From the NCBI RefSeq assembly GCF_014212175.1, contig NZ_JACJVR010000106.1, forward strand, positions 1-64,000: a stretch of 64,000 nt of DNA, written 5' to 3'. Each line of letters begins with the position of its first letter. The stretch's first letter is position 1. Under the pieces are notes generated by a model. It was not told where the DNA came from, did no database searches, and saw only the letters and a program-made list of their open reading frames with translations. Shown one piece after another: positions 52,308-61,834 of the stretch. The stretch is from Cohnella xylanilytica (GTDB taxonomy: Bacteria > Bacillota > Bacilli > Paenibacillales > Paenibacillaceae). The position numbers and the translations under genes were made by a program.

Positions 52308-54458
52308 ATGGCAAAGTTACTGTACCGTATCGGAAAAGGGTGCGTTCGGCGTCCCTTGGCCGTCATTCTCGTCTGGATCGCGATCTTGGGAGGAACCGCG
52401 GCGCTCGGCACGATCTGGAAAGGTCCCGTCAGCAACGATATGTCCATCCCGGGCACCAAAGCGCAGGAAGCGTTGGATCTGCTCAAGGAGGAATTCCCGC
52501 AAGCGACGGGCGGAACGATCCGGCTCGTCTTCGCCTCCGAGAACGGAGCGCTTGACGCCGCGGATCGCCGCCAAGCGATCCTAAGCGCTCTCGAGGAGAT
52601 TCGGAAGGACCGGGCGGTGCTGAACGTCGCCGATCCGTTCGCGACGGGGACGTTGAGTCCGGATAAAAGCATCGGGTACGCCGACGTCATGTACAACGTC
52701 CCGGCAATGGAGGTAAGCGAAGACTCCAAGGAGCGCATTCTCGACGCCATCGAATCGACCCGGGCCGCCGGGGTTCAGACCGAGCTGGGCGGCGACGTGG
52801 CCATGTCCGAGCTGGAGATCATGGGCGTCTCCGAGATTCTCGGCATCGTATTCGCCTTCGTCGTGCTCATCATCACATTCAAGTCCATCCTGGCCGCCGG
52901 GCTGCCGATCGCCACGGCGATCGTCGGCGTCGGCATCGGCATGATGAGCGTCTATTACAGCGCGAACTTCTTCTCGATCACGAACACGGGCACCATCCTG
53001 GCCGTCATGCTCGGGATCGCGGTCGGAATCGACTACGCCCTGTTCATTATCTCGAGGCATCGCCAGCAGATGGCGGAAGGGCTGGACGCGGCGGAGTCGG
53101 TCGCCCGGGCCAACGCCACCGCCGGCAGCGCGGTCATCTTCGCCGGGCTGACCGTCATCATCGCCCTGGCCGGTCTCTCCATCGTCAACATTCCGTTCCT
53201 GACCGTCATGGGGCTCGCCGGAGCGCTGACCGTCCTCATCGCCGTCGCCGTCGCCGTCACCCTGCTGCCGAGCGTTCTCGGCTTGGCCGGTTCCAGGCTT
53301 GCGCCCAAGGCGCCGAAGCAAGGCCGCGGCATGAGTAAGGACAAAAAGCCGTTCGCTTACAAGTGGGGCCGATTCGTCTCCCGGTACCCGGTTCCCGTCG
53401 CCGTCGTTATTATCGCGCTGCTTCTCGTCGTCGCCCTGCCCGCCCGGCATATGGAGCTCGGGCTGCCCGACAACGGCGCCAAGCCGGCCGATTCGACGGA
53501 GCGCAAGGGGTACGATCTGCTGTCCAAGGGCTTCGGCCCGGGCTTTAACGGCCCGCTCGTCGTCGTCGTGAAGGGCGGCGGAACGGGGAACGTTCTTCAA
53601 GATGCGGCCGCCGAGGCCGAGAACATCAAGCAGCTTCCGAACGTAGCCGTCGTGTCTCCGCCGATTCCGAACCAGAAGGGCGATCTCGTCCTGCTGAGCG
53701 TCATTCCGCTAACCGGTCCGAACGATAAAGCGACGAAGCGGCTCGTTCACGACATTCGCGGCCTGGGCGACAAGCTCATGGTCACGGGGACGACGGCGAT
53801 CAACATCGATATCTCCGAACGGCTGAACGACGCGTTCCCGATCTTCGGCGCCGCCATCGTCGTGCTTGCGTTCATTCTGCTGACGCTGGTCTTCCGGTCG
53901 CTGCTCGTTCCGATCAAGGCGATTCTCGGCTTCGGCCTCTCCATCATTGCCACGCTGGGCGCGGTCGTCTATATTTTCCAGGACGGCCATCTGGCGGATC
54001 TGTTCGACGTCTCGAGCTCCGGCGTCATTCTGTGCTTCCTGCCGATTCTGCTCACGGGCGTGCTCTTCGGGCTGGCGATGGACTACGAGGTGTTCCTCGT
54101 GAGCCGCATGCGCGAGGAGTTCACGCACAAGGGCCAGGCGAAGAACGCCGTCGTGGACGGAATGGGGCTGAGCGGCCGGGTCGTCACGGCGGCGGGGCTC
54201 ATCATGATCTTCGTGTTCGGCAGCTTCATCTTCGCGGACGACCCGATGATCAAGGTGATGGGCTTCTCGCTCACGGCGGGCGTTCTGATCGACGCGTTCC
54301 TCGTGCGGATGACGCTGGTTCCCGCGATCATGGCTCTGCTCGGACGCTCCGCCTGGTACTTGCCGAAGCGGCTGGGCCGCATTCTGCCGAACGTCGACAT
54401 CGAAGGCGAATCGATTCGCGAGGAGCTGGAGAAGCCGGCGTCTCGGGCAGCTGTTTAA
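52308..54458 (+). CDS. MMPL-family RND transporter
   Basis: 716 aa, 12 membrane helices in two repeats with large extracellular loops after helices 1 and 7. Typical motifs: GIAVGIDYALFIISRHRQQ in the first half and FGLAMDYEVFLVSRMREEFT in the second, containing the proton-relay Asp-Tyr pairs. Resembles YdfJ-type MMPL proteins of Bacillus, which export lipophilic compounds. Starts after CGGAAGGAAAG. Controlled by TetR 2 (inference from operator match). Confidence 0.93.
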   Translation: MAKLLYRIGKGCVRRPLAVILVWIAILGGTAALGTIWKGPVSNDMSIPGTKAQEALDLLKEEFPQATGGTIRLVFASENGALDAADRRQAILSALEEIRKDRAVLNVADPFATGTLSPDKSIGYADVMYNVPAMEVSEDSKERILDAIESTRAAGVQTELGGDVAMSELEIMGVSEILGIVFAFVVLIITFKSILAAGLPIATAIVGVGIGMMSVYYSANFFSITNTGTILAVMLGIAVGIDYALFIISRHRQQMAEGLDAAESVARANATAGSAVIFAGLTVIIALAGLSIVNIPFLTVMGLAGALTVLIAVAVAVTLLPSVLGLAGSRLAPKAPKQGRGMSKDKKPFAYKWGRFVSRYPVPVAVVIIALLLVVALPARHMELGLPDNGAKPADSTERKGYDLLSKGFGPGFNGPLVVVVKGGGTGNVLQDAAAEAENIKQLPNVAVVSPPIPNQKGDLVLLSVIPLTGPNDKATKRLVHDIRGLGDKLMVTGTTAINIDISERLNDAFPIFGAAIVVLAFILLTLVFRSLLVPIKAILGFGLSIIATLGAVVYIFQDGHLADLFDVSSSGVILCFLPILLTGVLFGLAMDYEVFLVSRMREEFTHKGQAKNAVVDGMGLSGRVVTAAGLIMIFVFGSFIFADDPMIKVMGFSLTAGVLIDAFLVRMTLVPAIMALLGRSAWYLPKRLGRILPNVDIEGESIREELEKPASRAAV

Positions 54459-54471
54459 ACAGCAGCAACTC

Positions 54472-54510
54472 CACGAAAAAAAACGCTCTTCGGAGCGTTT
54501 TTTTTTCGTG
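54472..54510. terminator. Strong bidirectional terminator
   Basis: CACGAAAAAAAACGCTC and GAGCGTTTTTTTTTCGTG around TTCG; serves the MMPL gene and the convergent AraC gene. Confidence 0.95.
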
Positions 54511-54550
54511 CGATTCGCCTTTATGCGTATTGTCGCTGCGACGCAACTCC

Positions 54551-55333
54551 CTAAGAAGTCGTTCCGGCCTTGTATTGGCCCGGGGTGACGCCGACGAACT
54601 TCTTGAACTGGCGCATGAAGTGGGTGTCGTGCTCGTAGCCGCACAGGGCGGCGACCTGCGAGACCGAATAGGCGCTGTGCTGCAGAAGATACTTGGCGTA
54701 CTCGAGCCGGCCGGCGATGATGTCGGCGACGACGGAGCAGCCGAACAGTTCCTTGTAGAGATGTTGAAAATAAGACGCGCTGAGGCCCAGCCGAGAGGCG
54801 AGCTGGTCCACGGAATAGCGCCGCTGGGGCGAATTGAACAGCTCGTCGCGAAGCTCCGAGAACTGGCGGTAGTAGCGGCCCTGCTTCTCGGTCAGGGACA
54901 GGTCCCGCAGGTTGCTCAGCTTCATGAGGAGCGACCGGATCTCGCCGTCGAGAATGCGGTTCTTGAGCGGTCCGCCCGTCTTCCGGATCCGGTGCATCTC
55001 CATGACGCTCCTGGAGATGAGCGAAGGGTCGGTGGCCGGGAGGAGCGTGTCCGCCGGAAGCCGGAGCTCGTCCAGCAGGGGGCCCATCTCCTCGCCGGCG
55101 CAATGGAACCAATCGTTCACGAACGGAAGCTCCGATTCGCGATACGAGTGGGGGGTCGAGGGACCGAACAGGATATAGGAGTCCCTCTCGCAGATCGTCC
55201 GCATGCGGCCCGCGGCGACGACGGACCGGTTCCGGAAGAAGACGAAGGCGTAGTCGCCCGAGCCATGAGGGCGGTCGATGAAGATTCCCTCCGGATGGAC
55301 GTAGCGATATCCGCATCCCAGCAGTTCGATCAT
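54551..55333 (-). CDS. AraC-family transcriptional regulator
   Basis: 260 aa. Cupin-like sensing part (YAFVFFRNRSVVAAGRMRTI, LFGPSTPHSYRESELPF), helical linker, double HTH (YSVDQLASRLGLSASYFQHL, VSQVAALCGYEHDTHFMRQF, KKFVGVTPGQYK). Divergent from the membrane-bound regulator at 55546 across 212 nt. Its target is not clear; the 55.5-64 kb glycan cluster is the obvious candidate. Confidence 0.92.
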   Translation of the reverse strand: MIELLGCGYRYVHPEGIFIDRPHGSGDYAFVFFRNRSVVAAGRMRTICERDSYILFGPSTPHSYRESELPFVNDWFHCAGEEMGPLLDELRLPADTLLPATDPSLISRSVMEMHRIRKTGGPLKNRILDGEIRSLLMKLSNLRDLSLTEKQGRYYRQFSELRDELFNSPQRRYSVDQLASRLGLSASYFQHLYKELFGCSVVADIIAGRLEYAKYLLQHSAYSVSQVAALCGYEHDTHFMRQFKKFVGVTPGQYKAGTTS

Positions 55334-55510
55334 TCCCAGGTCAGCTCCCCGATCGATGAATCGTTCCCGATCCCCGAATCTCCTAATCGTTGTAAAAAAA
55401 GCAGAATAGGTCAGTTTATATCATCATAGTCGATTGTCGCCCCCCTCACAATCGGATACAATATTTCATTGATGCTTGTACGGCAAAACGCAATGTTGCG
55501 CACTTATAAA

Positions 55511-55524
55511 TAAAAGCGCTTACA
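55511..55524 (+). promoter_or_regulatory. Catabolite-responsive element (cre)
   Basis: TAAAAGCGCTTACA matches the consensus TGWAANCGNTNWCA at all but one position. It lies 22 nt before the start of the membrane-bound regulator, just past a TATAAA, so CcpA should repress this gene when preferred sugars are present. An inverted repeat CGCAATGTTGCG lies at 55489-55500. Confidence 0.75.
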
Positions 55525-55545
55525 AACGTGAAACGGGGGAGCTTC

Positions 55546-57813
55546 ATGACACGGGTACCGATGATGCTGCAGCTGGCGCTGATCCTGTTCTGCGTCATGG
55601 CCGTTCCGACGGCCGTCCTGACCTGGTATAGCGGTACGCAAATTCTGCGGAATTCGGAGAGCGCCATCGCCGAATCGTCGCTGGCGGGGCTGAACGCCAA
55701 CCGCAAGCTGAACGAGAACGCGCTGAACAACCTGGCCCAGGACGCCGTCCGTCTGGCCGCGACCAATATTTTCGACCGCATCCGCAATTACGAGACGTAC
55801 TCCGAGCTGAACTCGAATTACAACTACGTGAGCAGCGCGCTGACCGTTCTGAAGGAGCTGGTCAACCTGAACCACCGGGTGGACGGCGTCTACTCCTCCT
55901 ACTTCCTGCTCGAGGGAGCGGATTACGTCGTCTCGACGGACAAAGGCATTACGCCGCTGAAGCGCTACGAATCGATCGAATGGATCGACGAAGCGCTGGA
56001 AGGGCGGAGAGGGATCGGCGGGGTATGGTACCCGCGCACGCTGTCGTCGGGAATCCCGGTCCTCTCGTACGCGCTGCCTCTCAACCGGCTGTCGACCACG
56101 ACCCGGGGGACGATCGTCGTCAATCTCCGGGAGAGCCAGATGGGAGACTATCTGCGCTCCTCGGAGCCCGGCAAGCACGGGTACCTGCTTATGCAGCCGG
56201 ACGGCACGATCCTCTCGCACAACGACAAGTCGCTGCTCTATACGAACGGCCGCGAGCTTCCCTTCATCCGAGAGATTCTGGACGGAGGAACGAAGGAAGG
56301 CTACGCGTTCCATGAGCTCGAGGGGGAGCGGCTGCTCTATACGTGGTCCCGCTCGCCGCTGTTCGGCTGGTGGAACGTCAACCAATATTCGGTCGACGAG
56401 CTGATGACGAAGACGCATTCGCTGCAGCGAAGCATCATTCTGATCACCGCCATTATTATTTTCGTCGGCACGGCCTTGACCGTCTTCCTCGCCACTTGGC
56501 TGTCCAGGCCGGTGCGGAAGCTGGTCCGGACCGTCCGGTCCAACCGCAATCTGGGGGTTCCGGCCAAGAACGAGCTGGCCTTCCTCGACGCGGCGTTCCG
56601 GCGGATGCAGGAAGAGGAAGAGGGACTTCACAGGCTGCTTCGCGAGCGCGAGCAGGATACCCGCAGCCTCGCCGTCCATAACCTGCTGCGGGGCGAAGTG
56701 ACGGAGCAGATCGCCGAGATGTTCCCGGAGCCGTTCTATCGGGTGGCCGTCGTCTCCATCGACCGCTACAGGCGTTACGTCGGCAAGACGAACCCGGAGA
56801 CCCGCGTCTACCACCGGTACCATCTCGTCGCCAACGCCGAGAGCCTGTTCCCGGACGGCGTCCGCGCGAGGTGCGTCTATCAGGGGGAAGGCTGCTTCGC
56901 CGTCGTCCTCAACTACGGGCCGGACGAAGCCGGCTTCGGCCTCGAGGAGATGAAGGCGACGCTCGCCTCGATTCGCGACATGGCGACGGAGCTGCTCGGC
57001 CATACCGTGACGATCGGCGTCAGCGGTCCGGCGGAGACGGGCTCCGAGGCGTCGGATCGGCTGGCGGAAGCGATGGAAGTCGTCAAGCATCGCATGATCG
57101 AAGGCAGCGGGGGCATCACGTTCTGGAGACCGGAAGCCGACGGCGGCAAGAAATATGTTTATCCCGCCAACAGCGAGAGGCGCATTCTGAACTTCCTCGA
57201 CGCCGGGGATCTGGACAGCATCGTGGGCGAGCTGGCGGCCATCCGGAGCGAGATTCATTCCGTCGACTATATCTCCTACGACAACATCCTGTTCATTTAT
57301 AACCAATTGGTCGGCGTCACGATCAAGCACCTGAGGGAGAACAGCATCAGCACGTCGCGAATCTTCTCCGGGCGGAGGAACGTCTATTCCGCCATCGCCT
57401 CCTTCGACACGCTCGACGAGGTGGAGGACTATCTGCGCGAATTTTTCGGCGACATCATCCAGTACCTGGCCCGCAACAAGAGCGAGGAGAATTACGGGGA
57501 ACGGATCATCCGTTATCTGGAGGAGAATTACCGCAAGGACGTCGCGTTCGAAGAGATGGCGAAGGAGATCGGCATCAGCTATTCCTACATGCGCAAGATC
57601 GCGTACGAGCTGACGGGCCAGAGCCTGATCGATTATACGAACAAGCTGCGAATCGAGAGCGCGAAGAGGCTGCTGCTGGAATCGAATCTGACGATGACCC
57701 AGATCGCGTCCGAAGTCGGCTATGCCAACGTCCAGAGCTTCAACCGGTTCTTCCGCAAGTTCGAGGGAATGCCTCCGAGCAGCTACAAGGCGTCGAAGTC
57801 CCGCACCTCGTAA
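55546..57813 (+). CDS. Membrane-bound AraC-type sensor-regulator
   Basis: 755 aa from ATG 55546 with GGGGGAG just upstream (GTG 55528 lies before that site). Order: membrane helix (LQLALILFCVMAVPTAVL), extracellular Cache-like region (about 40-290), second helix (SIILITAIIIFVGTALTVFL), HAMP-like segment, GGDEF-like remnant/linker, C-terminal AraC double HTH (VAFEEMAKEIGISYSYMRKI, MTQIASEVGYANVQSFNRFF). Such proteins sense sugars outside and act on DNA from the membrane. It precedes the importer at 58117 and is its likely activator. Confidence 0.92.
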   Translation: MTRVPMMLQLALILFCVMAVPTAVLTWYSGTQILRNSESAIAESSLAGLNANRKLNENALNNLAQDAVRLAATNIFDRIRNYETYSELNSNYNYVSSALTVLKELVNLNHRVDGVYSSYFLLEGADYVVSTDKGITPLKRYESIEWIDEALEGRRGIGGVWYPRTLSSGIPVLSYALPLNRLSTTTRGTIVVNLRESQMGDYLRSSEPGKHGYLLMQPDGTILSHNDKSLLYTNGRELPFIREILDGGTKEGYAFHELEGERLLYTWSRSPLFGWWNVNQYSVDELMTKTHSLQRSIILITAIIIFVGTALTVFLATWLSRPVRKLVRTVRSNRNLGVPAKNELAFLDAAFRRMQEEEEGLHRLLREREQDTRSLAVHNLLRGEVTEQIAEMFPEPFYRVAVVSIDRYRRYVGKTNPETRVYHRYHLVANAESLFPDGVRARCVYQGEGCFAVVLNYGPDEAGFGLEEMKATLASIRDMATELLGHTVTIGVSGPAETGSEASDRLAEAMEVVKHRMIEGSGGITFWRPEADGGKKYVYPANSERRILNFLDAGDLDSIVGELAAIRSEIHSVDYISYDNILFIYNQLVGVTIKHLRENSISTSRIFSGRRNVYSAIASFDTLDEVEDYLREFFGDIIQYLARNKSEENYGERIIRYLEENYRKDVAFEEMAKEIGISYSYMRKIAYELTGQSLIDYTNKLRIESAKRLLLESNLTMTQIASEVGYANVQSFNRFFRKFEGMPPSSYKASKSRTS

Positions 57814-57921
57814 CGGGAGACGCTGCCGGGGACGCTATCGATAGAGCTTCGACGGAGCTTCGATGGAGCTGCTCCCCTGGCCATCCGGGCCGCGGGACCG
57901 CTCCATTTTTGCTTATGCCTA

Positions 57922-58045
57922 TCAAAAATGATTTTGAACTGCCGGTTTGGACGGGCGAATCGGCGATAGCGGCCGGGTCAAAATCAAAAATGACGGCCGG
58001 AATCAAAACTCAAGATTTACCGTTCGGGAGACCGGAAGGTATGAT
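57922..58045 (+). promoter_or_regulatory. Promoter of the last importer with repeated TCAAAA boxes
   Basis: TTTACC (58016-58021), 18-nt spacer, TATGAT (58040-58045). Upstream are a perfect palindrome TCAAAAATGATTTTGA (57922-57937), TCAAAATCAAAAATGA (57978-57993) and TCAAAA (58003-58008) ending 7 nt before the -35 box: the layout of activator sites for the AraC-type regulator. These are the only contents seen in the 303-nt gap 57814-58116. Confidence 0.65.
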
Positions 58046-58116
58046 GCAGTCATAACCGAGCCGACGCAGCAAGCTTGCACCCGGCAAGGAAGTTCTTCGA
58101 GGGGGAGGTGAGAGAT

Positions 58117-59082
58117 GTGAAAGTTGAAAGCGCTTCATCGAATGTTGAAACCGCTTTAAAACGTGTGAAGGCCGACAGCCGGGGAGCCGCCTATTATCTG
58201 CGAAGGGACTGGCAGCTGTATCTGCTCCTGCTGATCCCGCTATCCTTCGTGCTCGTGTTCAAATACGCGCCGATGTCCGGACTCGTCATCGCCTTCAAAG
58301 ATTATAAGATCGCGAGGGGATTCTGGGGCAGCGAATGGGTCGGGTTCGAGGTGTTCAACCAAGTCTTCGCGAAGCCGGACTTCGGCCGGGCGGTCCGCAA
58401 TACGCTGCTGCTCAACAGCCTCGATCTCGTCTTCAGCTTCACGATGCCCATCGTGCTCGCGCTGCTGCTGAACGAGGTGCGGAGCGTCCGCTTCAAGCGC
58501 GTGAACCAGACGCTCCTGTATTTGCCGCACTTCCTGTCCTGGGTCATTATCGGGGCGATCGCCTACCAGCTGCTCGCCGAAGGCAACGGCGTGGTCAACA
58601 ATCTGATCGAGATGATGGGCGGCAAGCGCGTTCCGTTCCTGCAGGAAGACGCCTATTGGCTCGTCAGCTACGTGGCGATCGGCGTCTGGCAGAGCATGGG
58701 GTGGGGAACCATCCTCTACCTCGCCGCCATGAGCGGCATCAACCCCGAGATGTACGAGGCGGCCATCGTCGACGGCGCGGGGCGTTGGCGGAAAATATGG
58801 AACGTCACGCTTCCTTCGATCCGCGTGACCATCGTGACCTTGCTGATTTTGAATCTGGGCAAGGTGATGGCCGGCTCGTTCGAGCGGGTGCTCGCCCTGC
58901 AGAACAAGGCGACCACGGAGTATTCGACCACGATCGAGGTCCTCGTGTACCGTTGGGGGCTCGAGGGCGGGAACTTCAGCCGCGCGACCGCGATCGGCTT
59001 GTTCCAGGCCGTCGTCGGGCTCGTGCTCGTGCTTGCGGCGGACCGCGTCGCCAAGAGACTCGGCGACGACGGAGTGATCTAG
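58117..59082 (+). CDS. Sugar ABC permease, LplB/YteP type
   Basis: 321 aa from GTG 58117, preceded by GGGGGAGG at the right distance; the longer open frame from 58075 lacks a site. Six membrane helices (YLLLLIPLSFVLVFKYAPMS first); EAA loop MYEAAIVDGAGRWRKIWNVT. With the two following genes it forms a YteP/YtcP/YtcQ-type importer, which in B. subtilis takes up rhamnogalacturonan-derived oligosaccharides. The first 15 codons carry two cre-like sites. Confidence 0.93.
   Translation: MKVESASSNVETALKRVKADSRGAAYYLRRDWQLYLLLLIPLSFVLVFKYAPMSGLVIAFKDYKIARGFWGSEWVGFEVFNQVFAKPDFGRAVRNTLLLNSLDLVFSFTMPIVLALLLNEVRSVRFKRVNQTLLYLPHFLSWVIIGAIAYQLLAEGNGVVNNLIEMMGGKRVPFLQEDAYWLVSYVAIGVWQSMGWGTILYLAAMSGINPEMYEAAIVDGAGRWRKIWNVTLPSIRVTIVTLLILNLGKVMAGSFERVLALQNKATTEYSTTIEVLVYRWGLEGGNFSRATAIGLFQAVVGLVLVLAADRVAKRLGDDGVI
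58125..58159 (+). promoter_or_regulatory. Two tandem cre-like sites inside the start of the permease gene
   Basis: TGAAAGCGCTTCAT (58125-58138) and TGAAACCGCTTTAA (58146-58159), start to start 21 bp. The second matches the cre consensus at all but one position, the first has a perfect left half. Sites just inside a gene commonly act as CcpA roadblocks. Confidence 0.65.
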
Positions 59083-59096
59083 AGAGGAGGCGAACC

Positions 59097-59996
59097 ATGA
59101 GAGCACCCGCCGGAACCCTGGCCGCATCGCGCAGAAGGCGCTTCGACATCTGGGACGCGCTGATCCGCTTCGTTCTGATCGTCGCTTCGCTGGCGTGCCT
59201 GCTGCCGCTCGTTCACGTCGCCTCGAAGTCGTTCAGCTCGGATGCCTTCGTCATCGCGAACAAGGTATACCTATGGCCGAAAGGATTCACTATCGAGGCG
59301 TACAAGAAGATTTTCGCCGACGTCAGCATTCTGCGCTCCTTTTATATCTCGGTGCTCGTGACGGTCCTGTTCACCCTGCTCGGGATGATCATCACGATCT
59401 GCGCCGCCTACCCGCTGTCAAGGCCGCAGCTCAAAGGCCGCAAGGCGCTGACCTTTCTCTTCTTGTTCACGATGTACTTCAGCGGCGGCATCATCCCGGA
59501 TTACATGCTGATGAACAATCTGGGCCTGCTCGATACGATCTGGTCCCTCATCCTGCCGCTGTCGTTCAGCGCGTACAACCTGCTGATCATGAAGTCTTCG
59601 ATGTCCAACAGCATCCCGATCAGCCTGGAGGAATCGGCGCGAATCGACGGGGCGGGGCACTTCCGGATTCTGTGGAGCATCGTCCTGCCGCTGTCCAAGC
59701 CGATTCTTGCGACGTTGTCTCTCTTCTACGCGGTCGGGCGTTGGATCGCGTATCAGGACGCGCTTTTCTACATCAAGCAAAACGTCGATCTGAGGCCATT
59801 GCAGTTGAAGCTGTACTACCTGGTCATTCAGGCGAGCGAGAGCTTCCAGCTGGAAGCTGCCCAGGTCCAGCTCAGCAATCCCGAGGTGCTGAAGGCTTCC
59901 TGCGTCATCTTCGCGACGGTTCCGATTCTCTGCATCTATCCGTTCATCCAGAAGTACTTCGTCCAAGGGGCCATGCTGGGAGCCGTCAAGGAATAA
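59097..59996 (+). CDS. Carbohydrate ABC permease, YtcP family
   Basis: 299 aa from ATG 59097 with GAGGAGG upstream. Six membrane helices, EAA loop LEESARIDGAGHFRILWSIV, C-terminus FIQKYFVQGAMLGAVKE as in YtcP. Starts 14 nt after the first permease. Confidence 0.93.
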   Translation: MRAPAGTLAASRRRRFDIWDALIRFVLIVASLACLLPLVHVASKSFSSDAFVIANKVYLWPKGFTIEAYKKIFADVSILRSFYISVLVTVLFTLLGMIITICAAYPLSRPQLKGRKALTFLFLFTMYFSGGIIPDYMLMNNLGLLDTIWSLILPLSFSAYNLLIMKSSMSNSIPISLEESARIDGAGHFRILWSIVLPLSKPILATLSLFYAVGRWIAYQDALFYIKQNVDLRPLQLKLYYLVIQASESFQLEAAQVQLSNPEVLKASCVIFATVPILCIYPFIQKYFVQGAMLGAVKE

Positions 59997-60058
59997 TCCA
60001 AGCAAGCTTGAACCGGTACCGTTACGAGAATCGAAAATTCGAAGATGGGGGAACAACG

Positions 60059-61726
60059 ATGAGCAAAAAGAAAATCGGATCCATGGCGATGGCCGTATTC
60101 GTGGGCGCCGGCCTGCTGGCCGGCTGCTCGGGCAACGACAGCAATTCCAACGCGAGCGGCAGCCCGGCTTCCGGCGGATCGACGCCGTCCGCGAGCAATG
60201 TCGCGAGTCCGAGCGAGAGCGCGAAGGGCAGCTATCCCGATTATTCGAAGGGCTTCCCGGAGAAGGTCAATCTCGAGATTCCGGTCTACGAGCGGGCGTT
60301 CGAGGGCTGGAACGTCACCGACAACTACTACACCCGCTGGATCCAGAAGGAATTCGGCGACAAGTACAACGTCAACGTGAAGTTCGTGCCGATTACCCGC
60401 AGCAGCGAAGTGCAGGATTACGAGCAGCTGCTCGCGTCCCACAAGGCGCCGGACATCATCTTCCACTACGACATGCCTCAGGCGCTCGCCTATTACGGCG
60501 AGGACGTCATGCAGGAGCTGGATTGGAACGAGATCGAGAATTACGCTCCGACCTACTGGAAGAACATGAGCGAGACGATCAAGAAGTACGGCGCCGTGGA
60601 CGGCAAGAACGTCTTCTTCTTCGCCGCGCGGCCGGAGGCGGACAACTTCACGTCGATTATCCGGAAGGACTGGGTCGAGAAGGTCGGCATGAAGGTCGAG
60701 GGCCTCACTTCCCTGGAGAAGTTCAACGAGATGCTCGTCAAGTGGAAGGAAGCCGGTCTCGGCGTCGCCGGCGAGAGCCTCAAGAAGAACAACTACAACT
60801 TCAATTACGCCTTCCGCGATTGGCCGATCGATCCGAAGCAGCGCGCGCTCTATTCCGATCTCGGCGTCGCGGATCTGACCACGCCCGCCACGGAGCGTTA
60901 CTTGCGCAACCTGAACTATCAATACAATAACGGGCTCGTCGACAAGGAATTCTACCTGCGCGACGACGACAACAAGATCAAGGCCGAATTCGTGGCGGGC
61001 AAGACCGGCAACTACGGCTTCTATCTCGCCAGCAATACCGACGTTCTCTCGGCTACGCTCGCGAACAATCCGGGCGCCGAATTCGCCGTGCTTCCTCCGG
61101 GAGCGCTCGTTCCGGAGGGGTTCAAGCCGCAAGGTCGCGCCTACTGGCCGTTCGGCTTCATCATGGGCATCAACTACGAATCTTCCGCCCAGGAGCGCGC
61201 CGCCGTCTGGCTGTATCTCGAGTGGATGAGCCAGCCGAAGAACCTGTTCTTCCTGCAGAACGGCGTCGAAGGCCAGAACTACACGCTCGACGCCGACGGC
61301 ATCGCCGTGAAGGTCCCGGACTTCGCGGGAGAATCCAAGCTGTCCAACAACAACAACAAGGACTACTGGGCTCTCGTCACCGAGATCGCGCAATATTCCA
61401 CGCCGGAGCTGACCCGCAAGGCGAACATCCGCAACTGGGCGCCGGCCGGCTACGAGTATCTGGCCGAAGACCTGATCAAGTATTACGACCAGACGGCGGA
61501 ATTCCGCACGCCGGACGCCCTGTTCACCGTCGTGCTCGACAAGGTGAACGAGTACAAGGCCGATCTGAACGCCCTGTTCCAGGAGCTGTACGTGAAGTGC
61601 GTCATGGCTCCGACCGATCAATTCGACGCGACCTACGAAGCGGCGAAGAAGGCTTACCTCGACGCGGGCTATCAAGAGATTCTGGACGAGAAGCAGAAGG
61701 CGATCGACGCCGGCAAGTTCAGCTAA
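60059..61726 (+). CDS. Extracellular oligosaccharide-binding lipoprotein, YtcQ type
   Basis: 555 aa from ATG 60059 (GGGGG upstream). Lipobox LLAGC, Ser/Asn-rich linker, then a large binding domain (NLEIPVYERAFEGWNVTDNY, DIIFHYDMPQALAYYGEDVM, SIIRKDWVEKVGMKVEGLTS). Length and the Asp/Tyr-rich N-lobe fit YtcQ. Belongs with the preceding permeases; GH105 next to it suggests unsaturated rhamnogalacturonan oligosaccharides as ligand (inference). Confidence 0.92.
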   Translation: MSKKKIGSMAMAVFVGAGLLAGCSGNDSNSNASGSPASGGSTPSASNVASPSESAKGSYPDYSKGFPEKVNLEIPVYERAFEGWNVTDNYYTRWIQKEFGDKYNVNVKFVPITRSSEVQDYEQLLASHKAPDIIFHYDMPQALAYYGEDVMQELDWNEIENYAPTYWKNMSETIKKYGAVDGKNVFFFAARPEADNFTSIIRKDWVEKVGMKVEGLTSLEKFNEMLVKWKEAGLGVAGESLKKNNYNFNYAFRDWPIDPKQRALYSDLGVADLTTPATERYLRNLNYQYNNGLVDKEFYLRDDDNKIKAEFVAGKTGNYGFYLASNTDVLSATLANNPGAEFAVLPPGALVPEGFKPQGRAYWPFGFIMGINYESSAQERAAVWLYLEWMSQPKNLFFLQNGVEGQNYTLDADGIAVKVPDFAGESKLSNNNNKDYWALVTEIAQYSTPELTRKANIRNWAPAGYEYLAEDLIKYYDQTAEFRTPDALFTVVLDKVNEYKADLNALFQELYVKCVMAPTDQFDATYEAAKKAYLDAGYQEILDEKQKAIDAGKFS

Positions 61727-61787
61727 TCCGACAGCTCGCTCGATAGCTAACCCGACATAGGACCGACGGACCTTAAACCGATTGCCG

Positions 61788-61812
61788 GAGCCCCTGCCCC
61801 CAGCGGGGGCTC
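61788..61812 (+). other. Hairpin between binding-protein gene and GH105 gene
   Basis: GAGCCCC/GGGGCTC stem with an 11-nt loop and no U-tract. Same position in the operon as the hairpin at 6789. Confidence 0.5.
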
Positions 61813-61834
61813 TGGATATGGAGGCATGAACCGG

